The translations under genes were made by a program, and so were the position numbers. Below the pieces are notes generated by a model. That model was not told the DNA's origin. It saw nothing but the letters and a program-made list of their open reading frames with translations, and made no database searches. Shown here in pieces: positions 35,394 to 49,520 of a DNA stretch of 64,000 bases. The DNA comes from Lasioglossum baleicum (Eukaryota > Arthropoda > Insecta > Hymenoptera > Halictidae), in NCBI RefSeq assembly GCF_051020765.1, contig NC_134931.1, positions 19,236,810-19,300,809 on the forward strand. Direction: 5' to 3'. Every line of letters starts with the position of its first letter. Position 1 is the stretch's first letter.

Positions 35394-38300
35394 GCATCGC
35401 ACAAAAAAATGTGGTATCATCCCCATTGATTCGGCAGAAAGTTCCCTCGAAAATCATTCTAAGTCGGCTTAGTTAATGGATTATTCTAAGAGCCGCATTA
35501 TCATCGAATTTGCGTCCGTGGCGAGAGCCTTTCTTCCCCGTAATTGAAATGAATGAAAAACCCCTATTCGCGCCAATTTGCGGGAAGCTCAATACGCGCA
35601 GCGCCGCGCCGCTTCGATTTCTTCGTAAACGGTCGCATTGAAGGAATAACGCTACCATTCAGCTTAACAAACGAAAATTGATGGCGTTTCACAATTTGAC
35701 TGACGTAATTCGCGTTCACGTTTAGTTCGGCGGAACGGCATGCGTTGGTTTTTTTAGCGAGCTGTCGGATATGTTTTCTTTTGCGGGCTATCTGTCACAG
35801 TCATCATCGATGGCAACTCGAAGGATACCAAGAGACGTAATGCTTCTCCTGGTAAGGGTGGCGAAAGAAAGGATAAAACAGAAAGGGGAGGCGGTAGACA
35901 GAGAAAGTGAGAAAGAACCGGTAACTTACGGTGTATCGGAATGGCCGCAAGTTAGGGGTCTCGTACTACCTCGATACATCATCGTTAGAGAACTTTGGAC
36001 GGCTTCCCGGTTACGCCATTGATGGCTTCCTCTGATAGGACATGATGTATCTGCCTCTCATTGCTGCAATGTGGAAGTAGCAGTCGGATGCAATTTGAAA
36101 GTAAAAATACGAATTAAGCGATGGCAAAGCATTTGTCGACGGCCCCGGTGTCTCGTCTATCAATCATGTGATTCATACTGTGTCCTATTTCGAACGACAC
36201 CCGCGGGATACGGGATTACGGGATAGCAACTGTTTACAATTGATCAATTTCTTTCGTGTTTTCCGTTCAGTTCGTTCGGCTCTAACGCTTCCTGGATTTT
36301 CCCCGAGTGCTCGCAGTAATTTGTTGCATGCATTCCTCAGTGTGCCAAGTCAAGTTCGCCTCGTTAGTTCCTCAGGTGGCTCGTGCCCGTTGTCAGCTGT
36401 CTTAGTGTCCTCGTACCTAATGTCCCTTAGCTGTAAACTCACGCCTAGTTGCCGAACGTGATGCAACGGATAATGCGACAAGTTTGCTACCAAGGGATTA
36501 TGTGACCAGTATTCCGTCCGTATCTTCCCGTACATTTACGGTCTCCATATTTTAGGGAAATCCTCTGCTGCCCTTCTTCAACCTACCTATACATACATTA
36601 ACAACTGCTTTCTGTTAGTCGGCAAAAAAACATAGTGTTCTCCTAAGAAACATGGATCTAATCTTGCGAATTCGTAGAAATTGTCTATTGTATTTGTACT
36701 ATGAAACGATCATGCGACTGAGAAAGTACTTGAAGTATGGAAAATGTAACGATAATCGAGATCAACAGATTACTATAAATAGAAAGCCTCGCAAATAATT
36801 ACGTAATCGCAACGGATTACGGTAATCGATTACAAAGAGTACGTAGTTATCATGAACGTATATAGAATTTTTGTTCCACGGAATGCGATAGCGGTTCGTT
36901 AAGAAATCTGCAGATTATAAAACCGAATTGACGAGGATTATCTAAATAAATTTGTATCCAGCGGGAGAGAAAAGAGGAAGGAAAACGATTACCCGCATGT
37001 CGGCCCACATGCATAGGTACACTTACACACCTATCGAGAGAGCTGCTTGAACGAAATTAAGTTTTTTTCCGCGCAGGCCCTTTATACAACGTCACGGAAA
37101 TAGACTTCCGCCGACCCTTTGAAAACTATTCTCATTTTCCGCCACGATAAAAAGGGAACAAATCGGGAAAGAAACGAGTGTCCGCGACAAGGGAACAAAT
37201 TAACGTAATGGCAGATATTTCCCGTGAGATGCTGAAAGGGTTACGATTCCGCTGCATGCGGAACTCAGCTGTTGGTCCCGAGGCCAAAGCTGGATCCGCT
37301 CCTCTTCCTCGTATACGAGGCTCGTAATCAAATCTTGTTCGTTTCCTATAGGGGATCAAAGAAATGATCATTAACAGCGAATAAGCAAAACACGGGAATA
37401 AAAGCGTTTCAAGTTTCAGGGCTCTTGACTAAATTTTCCTGTCCTTATTCCGTTGTACGTTTATACATATGTACTTAAATCATATATTATTATATAATAC
37501 AATATGTATATAAAAGAATAGGGCTTCAGACTAAAAAATATCTAAATGCATATAGTCTTGTAGAAGACTTCATCCAGCTTCAAAAAATTGTACAATATTG
37601 TACAACCTCAAACTGAACATTCCATTAATGTTTTACCATAATTTATTTCTTACATCGATACCATACATTTTTACAACAGCATTTCATTTCTGAAGGAATT
37701 TGCGATTTTAATTGTTCGTCTTTTCATCATATAGACCATGTAATAAAAAATTGAGTAGGTAAAATGATGAACGAACAAGGATCAACTGAAATAATTTAAG
37801 ATGAAATTGTGGATGAACTTGAAGTAAATTATTATGTATGATTCGAGAGTCTGAAAGGTTGTTGCCGTGTTGTCATTATTGATTAACGAGGTGTTCTGGA
37901 TAATCGGTATCGAGGACAGTATCGTTTTCGCTTGTTAATGGACTTTTGTGGGAAGACAGTGCGCGTGGACGTCTTCGGAGGCTGGTTTTACACGGTAACG
38001 GTTATCCAATATCACATTAGCGTACGTCAGGGAAAGTTCTTCCGTGGTGTACGGCCGTGCTCTGTGCACCAATAACTCCATTTTCGCTGACATAACTTGT
38101 AATCGTATAATCTGGCGGGCAGACTGCCCGGGACAGACGATTCCGTTCTTCGGCGATCGCATGGAACGAGGAATGCTTACTCGTAACCCGTGGAAACGAT
38201 CTGGAGCCGCGAGTGATCCAAATGCAATTTCTGTTAACGGTGAAGGACGCGTACTCGTTAAAGGTCGATTCATATATTTGCGTTCCGAACATCCGTCAAA

Positions 38301-38697
38301 ATATTCTATTAAGTGACACTGTCCGCAACCGAGAATGACCGAGGAGCGGCTTCGTTCCGATAATTTTCTTCGAGACTGACGAGAAGGCCATATCTCTCGA
38401 GCGGGTTGACAGTTGACGGCTTTTTGCTGTGCGTGGCAAAAAAAAAGGTTTTTATGAGCTCCACAACTCTCCTTTACTTTATCATGGGAATAGAAAATGT
38501 TTCTGTCACTTGGTGAATTCTTCTTAATAAATAATGATTTAAAATAATTATTAGAAAATACATATATTAGACATATCTTTATTCTGCAAATGTTTCCACC
38601 GGTTCAAGCGTGAAAAAATGTTTAAAAATATGATCGTATTCTACGATTCTCTTTGAAATACCGTGTTTTTTTTTCATTATTTGTAACAACTTCATAC

Positions 38698-38945
38698 TGA
38701 TCCTCCATCATGCTTTGCTGTCGGCGTTATCACCGTTGATTTAAAGCATTCACCTTGCTTTCTCCATACGATATTTTGTTTGAAAGCAAATCAACAGATT
38801 TCTGGAAGAAGGATATACATATTGGAATAGAAGAAAATATATATGATGAAAGCAAGGTGAATACCTCTAAATCAACGGTGATAACGCCTACAGCAAAGCA
38901 TGCTGGAGGATCAGTATGCGTTTGGGGTTGTTCTTCTGCAAAAAA
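38698..38945 (+). mobile_element. Tc1-like transposase fragment with inverted duplication
   Basis: The plus-strand frame reads KHAGGSVCVWGC around 38895-38930, matching the KHGGGSVMVWGCFS signature of Tc1 transposases (between the second and third catalytic acids). About 66 bp of it, 38848-38913, is present again in inverse orientation at 38698-38763, so the fragment folds back on itself. It is a short dead relic. Confidence 0.75.
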
Positions 38946-41230
38946 AAACATTGCTGTTGGCAATTTACATTTGAACTTATTATTACTAGTAAATAATATT
39001 ATTTTTATATTTTTCTGCGCGTCCACCGTCAACGTTTTTCAGGACGGCAACGTACTGAACGAACCAGAACGTTCAGAACCTCCACCGGAGTTGTTTGAGA
39101 AATTCTTTCACCGTACAGATTGTCGGATGATATTCTTTTTTTTTCGTTAGCATAGTAATAAATTGTTATTCTTTTTTGTTATAACGTTTAAATTCCTTAA
39201 CAACGTATTCCCCACCTATTAGCACGACGAACTCTGAAAAGTTTTAGGTAATAGCTTTGTTAAATAAATATTATATTCTGCCTTCGTACCGTCAGAGATC
39301 GGACACAATATTCTCGAGGAGAATACCTTCCGAATTTCTCGGAGGCTTTGGCATAGGCATCTCCTGAGGTGTAGAAGGGAGTAAAAGGTTCTCGGAACCC
39401 CTGTGGTTAGGGTAGCAAATGACACGATCTTCGGCACTTGGCCTTTGTTCGAGCATCTCGACCCTTCTCAAGTTGCCTTCAAATTCGGACCGGAAGTGTA
39501 AGTGTACGGACACCGAAAAACAGCGTCAGTTAACTGAGACAAGTGTATGAATCGACCTTAATAATATAATCCGTCAAACTGAATGCTCCTCGCGATATCT
39601 CGACTCCATTAGAGTATGCTCCGTGTCCAGGTAGCGTTCGCCGATATACCTTATCCTTCGATTTCGAAACGGATCGGAGATAAGGCGAGCTCGTCTGACT
39701 AAGTTTTTTTTTGCAACGATAAGGTACCTCGAGATATAGAGGCTTTATATTGTGTAACTTGCTCGACGAGAATCGAAGACAAAGATAAACATCGAAATTA
39801 GAGTGACTTACCTAGAAGTAGTTTAGAACTTATCGTAGAATTACAAATTAATATCGCAAGGCTACATAGGTAGGTACATATGTACGGACGTAGATTAGGA
39901 TGACTTTATCCAGAAGAAGAGAGACGTTTCTTTCGCGGCGGAATACAATATCGCCGCGCCGTCCCTGGATTGTTCGCATGACCGATCCGAAGTTCGGTTG
40001 TCTGGTAGCAAATGGATAGGTGTTACCTAAGCTAGTTACGGATCCTTCGATAAACACAGAGACGGACAAACGTTTCCTAATTGTGCTGGGAATTGTTTAC
40101 GCTACCTCGCAGCACCTTCCGGCCTTCCTGCGTTCATGGCTATTCCGTGTTTGTCTCCCCGTTTCTTGCTCGTCTCTGCCACGTCTTCCGGAAGAATGGA
40201 CGACGAAAATTTCGTCGGAGGATTAACGACGGCGGATCTTAATTAGATTGTTGGTGTCTAGCAGTCTTTGCCGAGAGAATCTTTTTCGTTCGTTATCCCC
40301 GTGTTCTTCTAATGGACGGAAAGTTTTGTTTACGACAATGGTTGCCGCGAATCCGGCGTTAATACCACCGAGTTCTCACGTTCCATCCTTCGAATTTTTT
40401 TTTCCTCAGATGATTCAGTTTATCGGAAGACAATTTCCGACGAGGCTGCTGTTACCGAAGTATTTTCTACGATTCTGCGGCAGAAAAATTACTAAAAGCT
40501 AAAACAAATAAGTCCATTAATCTTTTATCGAAGAAAATCTTAAAAATCACACCTTTGTGAGAGACAGTTGATTATGCAAGTGGTTGGGCGTCACCGGTCG
40601 GCATGTTTCATATGCTTGTTTTACACGAACCCCTCGGGACAGGATTGGTCGCCGCCGCGTCGTCTCGAACGATCCATCGATTTACTGCCGTTTTACTACT
40701 GCCGCGACGCGGCCGCCTGTTTTAACGGTGCATAAAGCTGCATAAAGAGACGGCTCTGGCTCGGGGTTGCAGAGGACCGGCGCGCGAGATACGACTCGCG
40801 ACAGGTGAGGCATGCAACAAATCGAGACTGCCGTTTCTCGAACGAAAAAAAGAAAGAGTATCGGTCGTTTAACACCCCCGGCGGAGCGCGGCGGGGCGCG
40901 CCGGTGGCCCGTGAGGCCGATACTGGGCGAATTATTGCGCCCTGCCAATTTACGAGGATTACACGCGCAGGGAAAGGGCCGCGGGGACGTCGTACGACGA
41001 CTTTACGGCCGCACACGTAGCCCTTCTGAAAGTCCGAGCTTTCCGAGGATTAGCCGGCGACTTGTGGTCACAAACCTATCGAGAATTTTGATTATTCTAG
41101 CCCCCCGGGCCCCGGGGGCGCAGCCTTCACGATTTTATCCGCGAACGCGCTGGGAACCGGAAGTTATCGTTGTCTACAGTCTACATACAGCGGATAAGCG
41201 TTCGTCACCTTTATTAAAGTGGTTGCGATC

Positions 41231-41479
41231 TTAACACCTTACCGACCGGTGATTATTGCATAATTTTGAAAAATCTATGGTACATGGCTAAACACTTTTT
41301 AATGGAATCATCGATAACAACAGCAATTTTCATTGTGAACTAACAAGTCACCCTCAACAACGTCATCTAATAGTTTCATTTAAGATTGCAATGTGAAAGA
41401 AAATTTCTATGCTTTCTTTTGATACAGCACACAATTATTGAAAATCCTATTAATAGGCTTCCGGTAGGTAAAGTGTTAA
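41231..41479. mobile_element. TTAA-flanked MITE (piggyBac-type)
   Basis: TTAA at 41231-41234 and 41476-41479 flank a 241-bp element whose ends are inverted (CACCTTACCGACCGG at left; CCGGTAGGTAAAGTG at right). TTAA is the target of piggyBac-type transposition. It has no coding content. A related half element is at 34577. Confidence 0.75.
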
Positions 41480-44400
41480 AACATATAAAAACAACGATTG
41501 GATGCAACTTTACCTGAGCCACGTACGAGATGATTAAATATCAATACCTAATGCTTCTTCAGAGTAACTAATCGAAATGATCTAATCTATTTTCTAACCA
41601 ACTTCTCTTCGAGACACGTTACTTACAAAGGAGTCGTTAAGTTCATCTTATGTATGTAGAATAATACGATAATACAATCTTAACGGTGAATCGTGAATAA
41701 AAAGAGGATAAAATGTGGAACGTCGACAGGAACACGGAAGAAATAATGACCGACGCGACGGATAAATCGTAATGGCCGGGTGCAATAATACGGGCGAATC
41801 GATCGAATGTTTAGAACGGCGGGATTACGGTTGACGTGAGTAATTATTTAACTTTATCGTACAGCGACGAATGCAAATTGCGTGTACAAATGTACGCGTC
41901 GTGTAACGGTTACATTCAATTCTGTAGGGACAATCAGAACGCCATAAACCAAAACTATCGCGGCTCAACGCGGGCGGACGGAGATTCCCTTCGTACCGTA
42001 TATCTGCGATGAACAACGGATATTCATGACACGTCATTTCAATTTAAAACAAACATATTGCTGATCAATCGCGTTTGTTTAATTAACGGGCGAAACGGCG
42101 ATTTTCCGCGCGAAGAGAGCTTTCGCCCGAATCGTCGACAAAGCCTGCGTGTCAATCGTAACGAGCAGAAGATCGCGAAAGATCGGATTGTACAATCGAT
42201 TCGTGAGTGCACTGTTCTGAAAATGGTGTGAAGATTAAATTAATCTTGAGTCGATTTCAGGGAATCGAGCTAGTCTCTTCCGGTGGTTATCTCAACTCTA
42301 CATATAAGTATACTTATGTTTTCAATCGTTCGTCGCAATCGTAAATATCTGACCGATCATTTTCTGCTGAATAACCGACGAAAATAACTTCGGCTTCAAT
42401 TCCCTCGACAGATGTTCTGCGCGAAACACGGTATATATATGTATTATCGTTGTTCCGCCGTCGCTCGGCGTAATGTTAATTCGCGAAGAGATGTGGACGG
42501 CTCTGAGTAATGGAGAAAACTGGTAGCTGTCATTCCGGGCCCTTATAGGGCCAGTCAGGAAGCTGCAAAACTGCAATGGAACTTTTCTGTTCGCCTAATT
42601 GTCCTAACGGGTGACCTCAACGCTCATTACTCCCTCATCCCATCTTCTCCTCATCCCCCCTGTAACATTTCTTCCAACCATCTCTGTCCGAGAGGCGAAT
42701 TGCAATTATCGTTTCTGCATCGAAAGCCCACACGCAGTTTCGATTTCGATACGCGTTATCGATAACACAGGGGATTAATCCTCCTTATCGTAATCCAATT
42801 ATATCTTATGGAAACGTATCAATTATTCCGGATTCCGCCGTTAATTTATATTATTCCCGAATTACCGCATTCACCGAGGGTTATGAAATGATTGACAGAG
42901 TGTGTTTCTCGGAAGGATCGGCTGTAGGAAAACGGATTCAACCCCCGACTAGACACAACCGGATACTATCCGGCGGATAGCTCGTTAAGACGGTTCAAAT
43001 CGAGCCGTGCGTCGGATTTCTCAAGTACAAAGCCGGATAATTAATGGTAAAGTCACCATGCTCCCGATACCTTCTATCCGGTATACTCGAGACAGGTGCC
43101 AGAGATCGACTAGCTCTCCGTGGCTCGATCTCATGGTTCGAATGAATAATGCTAGCGCACTCGCATCCTGCGCTCTATCTTGCTCCTTTCCTGGCTAGGT
43201 GGTCGTAATGTCGACGTGTTTGTTTGCGTACGCGTGAATGCACAACAAGGCTAGCACCGTCGCGTCGCGTCGCGTCGTCGCTGCGAGTAAGACCTCCGTC
43301 ATAATGTTCATGGGATATTTACACCCATACTTAGAGACTCCGAGCCACCACCGGCTAGACGAGGACTTCGGGAGCATAAATATTTGTATGCGGCCGGGGT
43401 TCATTGAAATCGACGGAATACGCACACCGGGTATATGTAGAATGGTCCGCGACGCGCGACGGGACGGGTTCACTGTCTCATGAAATTTGTAGCGCACTCG
43501 CTCTAAAAAGCTAGCGACTTCGCAGCAGCTCACTTCAGATTGCTACAACTCGCTTCGGGCTGCTTCAGACCGCTTCAACCCTCTCCAGCCAGTTTCTAGT
43601 CCGCCATTGCTCGCGCAAATATAATAGATGAATACTGCATTCCCCGACTAGACTGCGGAACTTTCTGCAAATTTACATTTTTCTTCACGATTTTTCGGAA
43701 ACTGACGTTTTCTTTTCTTCGTAAACCCTCGAAGGACGAGTTCCTCTTCCTTCGCAACAAAAATCGATTTGCTGGAAATAGTTCTGTTCTTTGAGTCTTT
43801 AGAAATCTGACAGAAAAAGTTACCGCGACTTTAAATTAGGGCGTTTTTTCCGGCTGGTTGACACGATTAAGAAGGAAGTACCGGATCGATAAATTTGAAA
43901 TTTTCATTGCGTTTTCAGGAATGAAAGCATCGACCTACTACTAAAACGACAGGTTGTATAGATTTCGGTTTAGCTTTGAAAGTGGCGACAATTTTTCCAA
44001 GAAAATTGTATATCTGATGAACAGACGATAATTGTACGTGTATACAACAAAACTTTATTAGAACTGTTAATTTTGGCTAACCTGTAAGGCAGTTGTCATG
44101 TGTAAAAGTGTCTAAAAATTACGTTTAACGAAACACCTGACCGAGACATTCGTGTAAATCCATAATAGTATAATGAACGCCATTGGAGAGCCTTAAAAAC
44201 GCAAAAGAATGGATTTTCTTTTTACCAGAATAAAAGGAACTCGTTCTCAATTGGACGACTGGGTTGTATTAAATATTTAAGCAAATTTTCAATGTTTTAC
44301 TGAGCTTCCCTTTTGAAGTTCATTCCGAGAGCTCATTTAAGGGTTGACGCTATCAGGAAATTAGTGATAAATCGGAGCTGTGTTATATTTGACTGAATCT

Positions 44401-45050
44401 CGTGTTTTATAATTCACTGAACATTTTTATACACTGTAAATGCGCTTGTCTACCGATAGCGTTTTTTACAATTTATGGCTGTCAAGAAGGTTGCACGCAA
44501 CGCTAAAATGGCAGGTCCTATAATGGCTGCCCTCCGCCATGGTACTGAAATATATTACACGATGTATCCTATATTTACGCAATCTATTTAAATATTTTAT
44601 ATTTTAAGTTATAAATCCGAATTTATCGTCCATCTAGCCTTTTAGAATGGTTATCTACAGTGTTCAACCCTAGAAAATTAGTGTTACGTTGCATTAGTAA
44701 TATAAATCATGCTATGCACGTGTAAAAATGATATTCTGATAGTTATTCTTGAGAAAACTTTGCCCACGGAAATACCTTGAAGATAATCGTTAATGTTTTC
44801 GCGAAGAACGTCCTTGACTCCGCTGGTTCCGCTGACACAGATCCTGAGGGAGCAACTCGTGGTTGCCATAACCGATATTCTGTCGCTGGGTATTTAGCAA
44901 TTGACTCAATGATCCTAGTGCATCTACTCTCAATGCGGGAACTATGTGCATACACGAGGTAACATGTTGGATGCTCACACGGTTAACAAGCATCTGGACA
45001 AACAACCTGCAACGACCTTGACAAAGTAGCCTCCGCCATAACAATCGAGC

Positions 45051-45162
<112 letters not shown>

Positions 45163-45462
45163 TTTGCAACGAGGGACGCCAAATTCAAAACGCCGATGGC
45201 AATACGAACGCTGGAATTCAAATTCAAACAATATCAACGTCTACTCGAGTTTTGCAATATTTTTTTCTCGCAAAGAACGAGCAAACGCGTTCTTTATCGC
45301 AAAACGTTGCGCCAACGTCGCCTGCCACGTCTCCTGAATGCTTAATAAACTATTTATGTTACTTTCGCGGCAATTTAGATGTACATAAGTTAAACTATTC
45401 GATCATACGTTACGTGGATGCTTTCAAAGGCTCCGTATCGAGAGTTTGCGTGCATAGAATCG

Positions 45463-45493
<31 letters not shown>

Positions 45494-46187
45494 CGACGTA
45501 CAGTGTACACACAGCAGAGATGCAGAGCATTCGATAGAGCCGGGTCGCTCGTGAATTATAGAGAATGTCGTCTATTATGAGATTGGAGCCGAACACTTTA
45601 CACACGGTCTATCGGCGATAGTAATGATTATCGTCTCCAGCTGCGAAGACAACGGTTTATGTATAGACGATTCGTCGAATAGATAGTCAAAATTTGTTCG
45701 GCTTCTAAGAAACGAGCTGCTGAACCCCCGTTACACCTCGAACCGTGTGCAGAAAACACACGATCTCATATTCTGCGATAAAGTTGTTTGCACTTGATAG
45801 CGAGAACAGTTGTGTGGTTAATTACGTTTTCGGGAATGAGTCACGGGTTCGAGAACAGTTTCCAATTGTCACGTAAACGCGACAGGTGAAACAACAGGTG
45901 AGAGACGCGCTTCTCGTTAAGTGTTTTTCTTTTTAATCTCCATTTTCCGTATTTCTCGTTATTCGTGTATCTGATTGATACTTGCGATTGATAAACAAAA
46001 ACATTTCAATTAGCCACACGTTCCGGGAACATTAGATATCAACAGCTCGGTGAAATCGTCTGGTTTATCTCGAACGGTAATCGATCTATGTGTCATTTCA
46101 TACTCAAGGTAGTGAGGTCTTCATGTTGAAGCATGTGTTCCTAGAATAAATCTTTCCAGAACGGATGGATTGCTACAAACACATCAC

Positions 46188-46270
46188 GATAAGTGAACTG
46201 ATAAGACCCGGCGCGCGGCGTGGCTGCACGGACTATATAAGGGACAGCGGCAGCAGGTGTCTTATCATAA
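46188..46270 (+). promoter_or_regulatory. Core promoter of MBF2 copy 1
   Basis: Two GATAAG motifs (46188-46193 and 46200-46205) precede a GC-rich GGCGCGCGGCG block and a TATATAA box (46234-46240). An inverted GATA (CTTATCAT) follows near 46261, about where transcription should start. The arrangement is repeated in the other units. GATA factors drive gut, fat-body and gland expression in insects, so tissue-restricted expression is inferred. Confidence 0.75.
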
Positions 46271-46335
46271 CTCAATAAGTAATCGAAGCGTGATTTCAGA
46301 GTTCGTACAAGTTACACACAAGAGAAAAGTTCGCC

Positions 46336-46749
46336 ATGTCTGCTCAGAAGTTGCTCGTGTGCTTGGCAATAGCCCTGATCGCTGTGATCGCCACCGAAGT
46401 CGCTTCGATATCATCTTATGACAACATTGACAACTACGCCAGCAATAGGTCGAACAAGTCTCATCACTTGATCGTTGGATCCAGAGTGCCTGGCGACAGA
46501 CTGGTTCTCAGGCAAAGCGTCATCGAGAAGAGCAGCTGGATGCAAGTGATATCTATTACGAGGAGGTTCAACACTACACGTACATGGGAAAAGATCACTC
46601 AGGTGAGAGCTCTTGATCAGAAAACCAACGGCAACGGTGCTTACGCCAGCCTTCTCAGCGGTGGACCTGGATTCAACAATGTCACGCTTAAATTCAAGAG
46701 CCAGAGGGGCCATGGCATCAACTTCATCGTTGAACTGTATGCACGTTAA
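46336..46749 (+). CDS. MBF2-family secreted peptide, copy 1
   Basis: An intronless gene for 137 residues. Residues 1-23 are a hydrophobic signal peptide (MSAQKLLVCLAIALIAVIA then TEVA). The mature part has the MBF2-domain pattern: HHLIVGSRVPGDRLVLRQ, SSWMQV, WEKITQVRALDQKTNGNGA and VTLKFKSQRGHGINFIVELYA. MBF2 was first described as a silk-moth transcription co-activator, but in ants the family is annotated as a probable salivary secreted peptide; its role is unknown. There is no cysteine in the mature part. Possible N-glycosylation sites are N37, N40, N79 and N115; N37 and N115 are specific to this copy. A poly(A) signal is at 46888-46893. It ends in YAR. Confidence 0.93.
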   Translation: MSAQKLLVCLAIALIAVIATEVASISSYDNIDNYASNRSNKSHHLIVGSRVPGDRLVLRQSVIEKSSWMQVISITRRFNTTRTWEKITQVRALDQKTNGNGAYASLLSGGPGFNNVTLKFKSQRGHGINFIVELYAR

Positions 46750-47704
46750 GGCAACTCTGGAATCATCCTCTGAACCGAATTCGGCGAAAGTATTTAACTA
46801 AAGTAACACTGTTTATTCTGCCGTACGCAAGCAATGGTCTATTTGATATACGCAGCTTTCATTCTCTAATGTGAATTATGTGAGCGAAATAAAACCTTGG
46901 AAGCTTCTTTTTAAATTCACACTGGTGTCATTTCTATGATCCCTGAGTAACAAGATCTGAAAATGTACTGTCGACTTCATTGTTGAAACTTCATTGTTGA
47001 CAATAAAATTTTATAAGCACATTATTTAACGTTTACATTGTGTGGTGTTATTTCTTTTAACCATAAGGCCTTAAATCTGCTGTCGGTTATGTTGTCGTAA
47101 TTGGATTGATCGAGAGAAATGATTAGATTGCGTTATGCGAGGTAAGCATTAACACTAGAACTCCGAGCCCGTCAAAATGACTGATTTCTTTCATTTACAA
47201 TTCGTGAAATTATAGAAATATTTTCTCAAGCAATTTTTTTTGGTATGTTTCTCTATTCCAGTACATGTTATCATGAAAATCCTATGAAATCTGAATAAAC
47301 TCAAGCTCGTTATTGAAGTGAAACTTCTTTTGGCAGGGTGTAAGCGTTAAGTGGCTAATTTCGCGTCATGGAATTTTCGACATGAAAATGTGTAATGGAA
47401 GTGACGTGGATGGTTAGCTGATCCGCTTTCGAGCGGAGCCTCGAGAACTGTCGAGAGACATACATTTTCTTAAATATCAAGAGATGTAGGGTTCTTACAG
47501 AAAAATTTGGAGTCAACCCCGTTAGCAGGGACACATACAATGTCAATGCAACGTTTATTATGTTGAACCATACGTTTTTAAACACACAGCTTGTCAAATA
47601 CAGAAATACAAAAACGAGGGTTATGTGACGATACACTTCCGGTTCGAGCACTGATGTCTGTTTTTCACATTCAGCCACCGCGTTCAGTTACAATCGGTAA
47701 TAAT

Positions 47705-47889
47705 TGTTGTGTGCGCGTTTGCTATCTCGCAAGATGGTTAACTTGCACTTCGCACGCCGACTTAACTTTGTGCGAATAGTTTAAATTCGATTATAGTGGA
47801 CTGTACTGTAGGTTGATTGAGTGACTCAAATCTGTATTCTACACTGTACTTTATTCAATAATGAAATGTCAATGTCTCGTGGTGTCTCG
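47705..47889. repeat. 185-bp LTR-like segment, single (unit 1)
   Basis: Begins TGTTGTGTGCGCG and ends GTGTCTCG. The same 185 bp is present twice in units 2 and 3 around a 0.4-kb interior, and is missing from unit 4, which breaks off exactly at its start. This is how a solo LTR would look. Confidence 0.6.
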
Positions 47890-49520
47890 AATAGTAATGC
47901 TGATGTCCCGCCGCTCTGTCTTCCTATTTATACGTTACGCTGGGGCGTTTACAAAAATAAAAGAAGAACGCTGATTCGCGAAAAAAAAGGTTAAAAACGG
48001 TCCTTTCGCCAAGGCATACGGTTCCTTGCAAAGAATTCTTCCCGATAGAGTACGAGCTCTCGTCATAAAAAAGCAACGGTACGAGAACAATTTTTCATAC
48101 TGCGACTCGTTGAATTCTATGAAGAACGTTTCACTACGCGACTAGCTGTGCACGTGTAAAAATGATATTCTGATAGTTATTCTTGAGAAAACTTTGACCA
48201 CGGAGATACCTTGATGATAATAGTTAATGTTTTCGCGAAAAACGTCCTCGACTCCGCTGGTTCCGCTGACACAGATCCTGAGGGAGCAACTCGTGGTTGC
48301 CATAACTGATATTCTGTCGTCGGCTATTTAGCAATTGACTCAATGATGCTAGTGCATCTACTCTCAATGCGGGAACTAAGTGCATACACGAGGTAACATG
48401 TTGGATACTCACACGGTTAACAAGCATCTGGGCAAACAACCTGCAACGACCTTGACAAAGTAGCCTCCGCCATAGCAATCGAGCGAGACAGAGAGAGAGA
48501 CAGGAGAGTTTGCAACGAGGGACTCCAAATTCAAAACGCCGATGGCAATACGAACGCTGGAATTCAAATTCAAACAATATCAACGTCTACTCGAGTTTTG
48601 CAATATTTTTTCTCGCAAAGAACGAGCAAACGCGTTCTTTATCGCAAAAAGTTGCGCCAACTTCGCCTGCCACGTCTCCTGAATGTGTAATAAACTATTT
48701 ATGTTACTTTTGCGGCAATTTAGATGTACATAAGTTAAACTATTCGATCATACGTTACGTGGATGCTTTCAAAGGCTCCGTATCAAGAGTTTGCGTGTGT
48801 GGGGGGTCGAAATATGGAAGAGAGGAGGAAAAAGGAAGGAGCGTTTCGTCCTAGGCCCGCTAGAGGACTTATCAGTAAGGCTATCTAGCGGGCCCTGCCT
48901 TAGACGGTTGGGATTTCGGAAGGCGGTTGTAATCGGCGATAGTAATGATTATCGTCTCCAGCTGCGACGACAACGGTATTTATAGTATAGTTTATGTATA
49001 GACGATTCGTCGAATAGTACGTCAAAATTTGTTCGGCTTCCAAGAAACGAGCTGCTCAACCCCCGTTACACCTCGAACCGTGTGCAGAAAACACACGATC
49101 TCATATTCTGCGATGAAGACGTTTGCTCATGATAACGAGAACAGTTGTGTGGTTAATTACGTTTTCGGGAATGACTCACGGGTTCGAGAACAGTTCCAAT
49201 TGTCACGTAAACGCGACAGGTGGAACGACAGGTGAGAGACGCGTTTCTCGTTAAGTGTTTTTCTTTTAATCTCCATTTTCCGTATTTCTCGTTATTTGTG
49301 TATCTGATTGATACTTGCGATTGGTAAACAAAAACATTTCAATTAGCCACTCGTTCCGGGAACATTAGATATCAACAGCTCGGTGAAATCGTCTGGTTTA
49401 TCTCGAACGGTAATCGATCTATGTGTCATTTCGTACTCAAGGTAGTGAGGTCTTCATCTTGAAGCATGTGTTCTTAGAATAAATCTTTCCAGAACGGATG
49501 GATTGCTACAAACACATCAC

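Larger units (their letters stand above)
35070..44714. other. Gene-poor interval between PPM1H and the MBF2 array
   Basis: No exon could be supported on either strand in this 9.6-kb stretch. Moderately GC-rich blocks (35,480-36,500; 37,900-38,420; 39,900-40,230; 40,560-41,230; 42,600-43,650) alternate with AT-rich sequence. The 40,560-41,230 block is the most CpG-rich part, with a palindrome CCCCCGGGCCCCGGGGG near 41,103. A GTCGC tandem run lies at 43,258-43,280. Mobile fragments inside are listed separately. The GC blocks could be regulatory or noncoding-RNA sequence. Confidence 0.45.

Noticed and set aside
40682..41234. Overlapping frames of 70-140 codons in the CpG-rich block
   Set aside because: Open frames are expected by chance in GC-rich DNA; Arg/Pro/Ala-rich composition on both strands and no homology.
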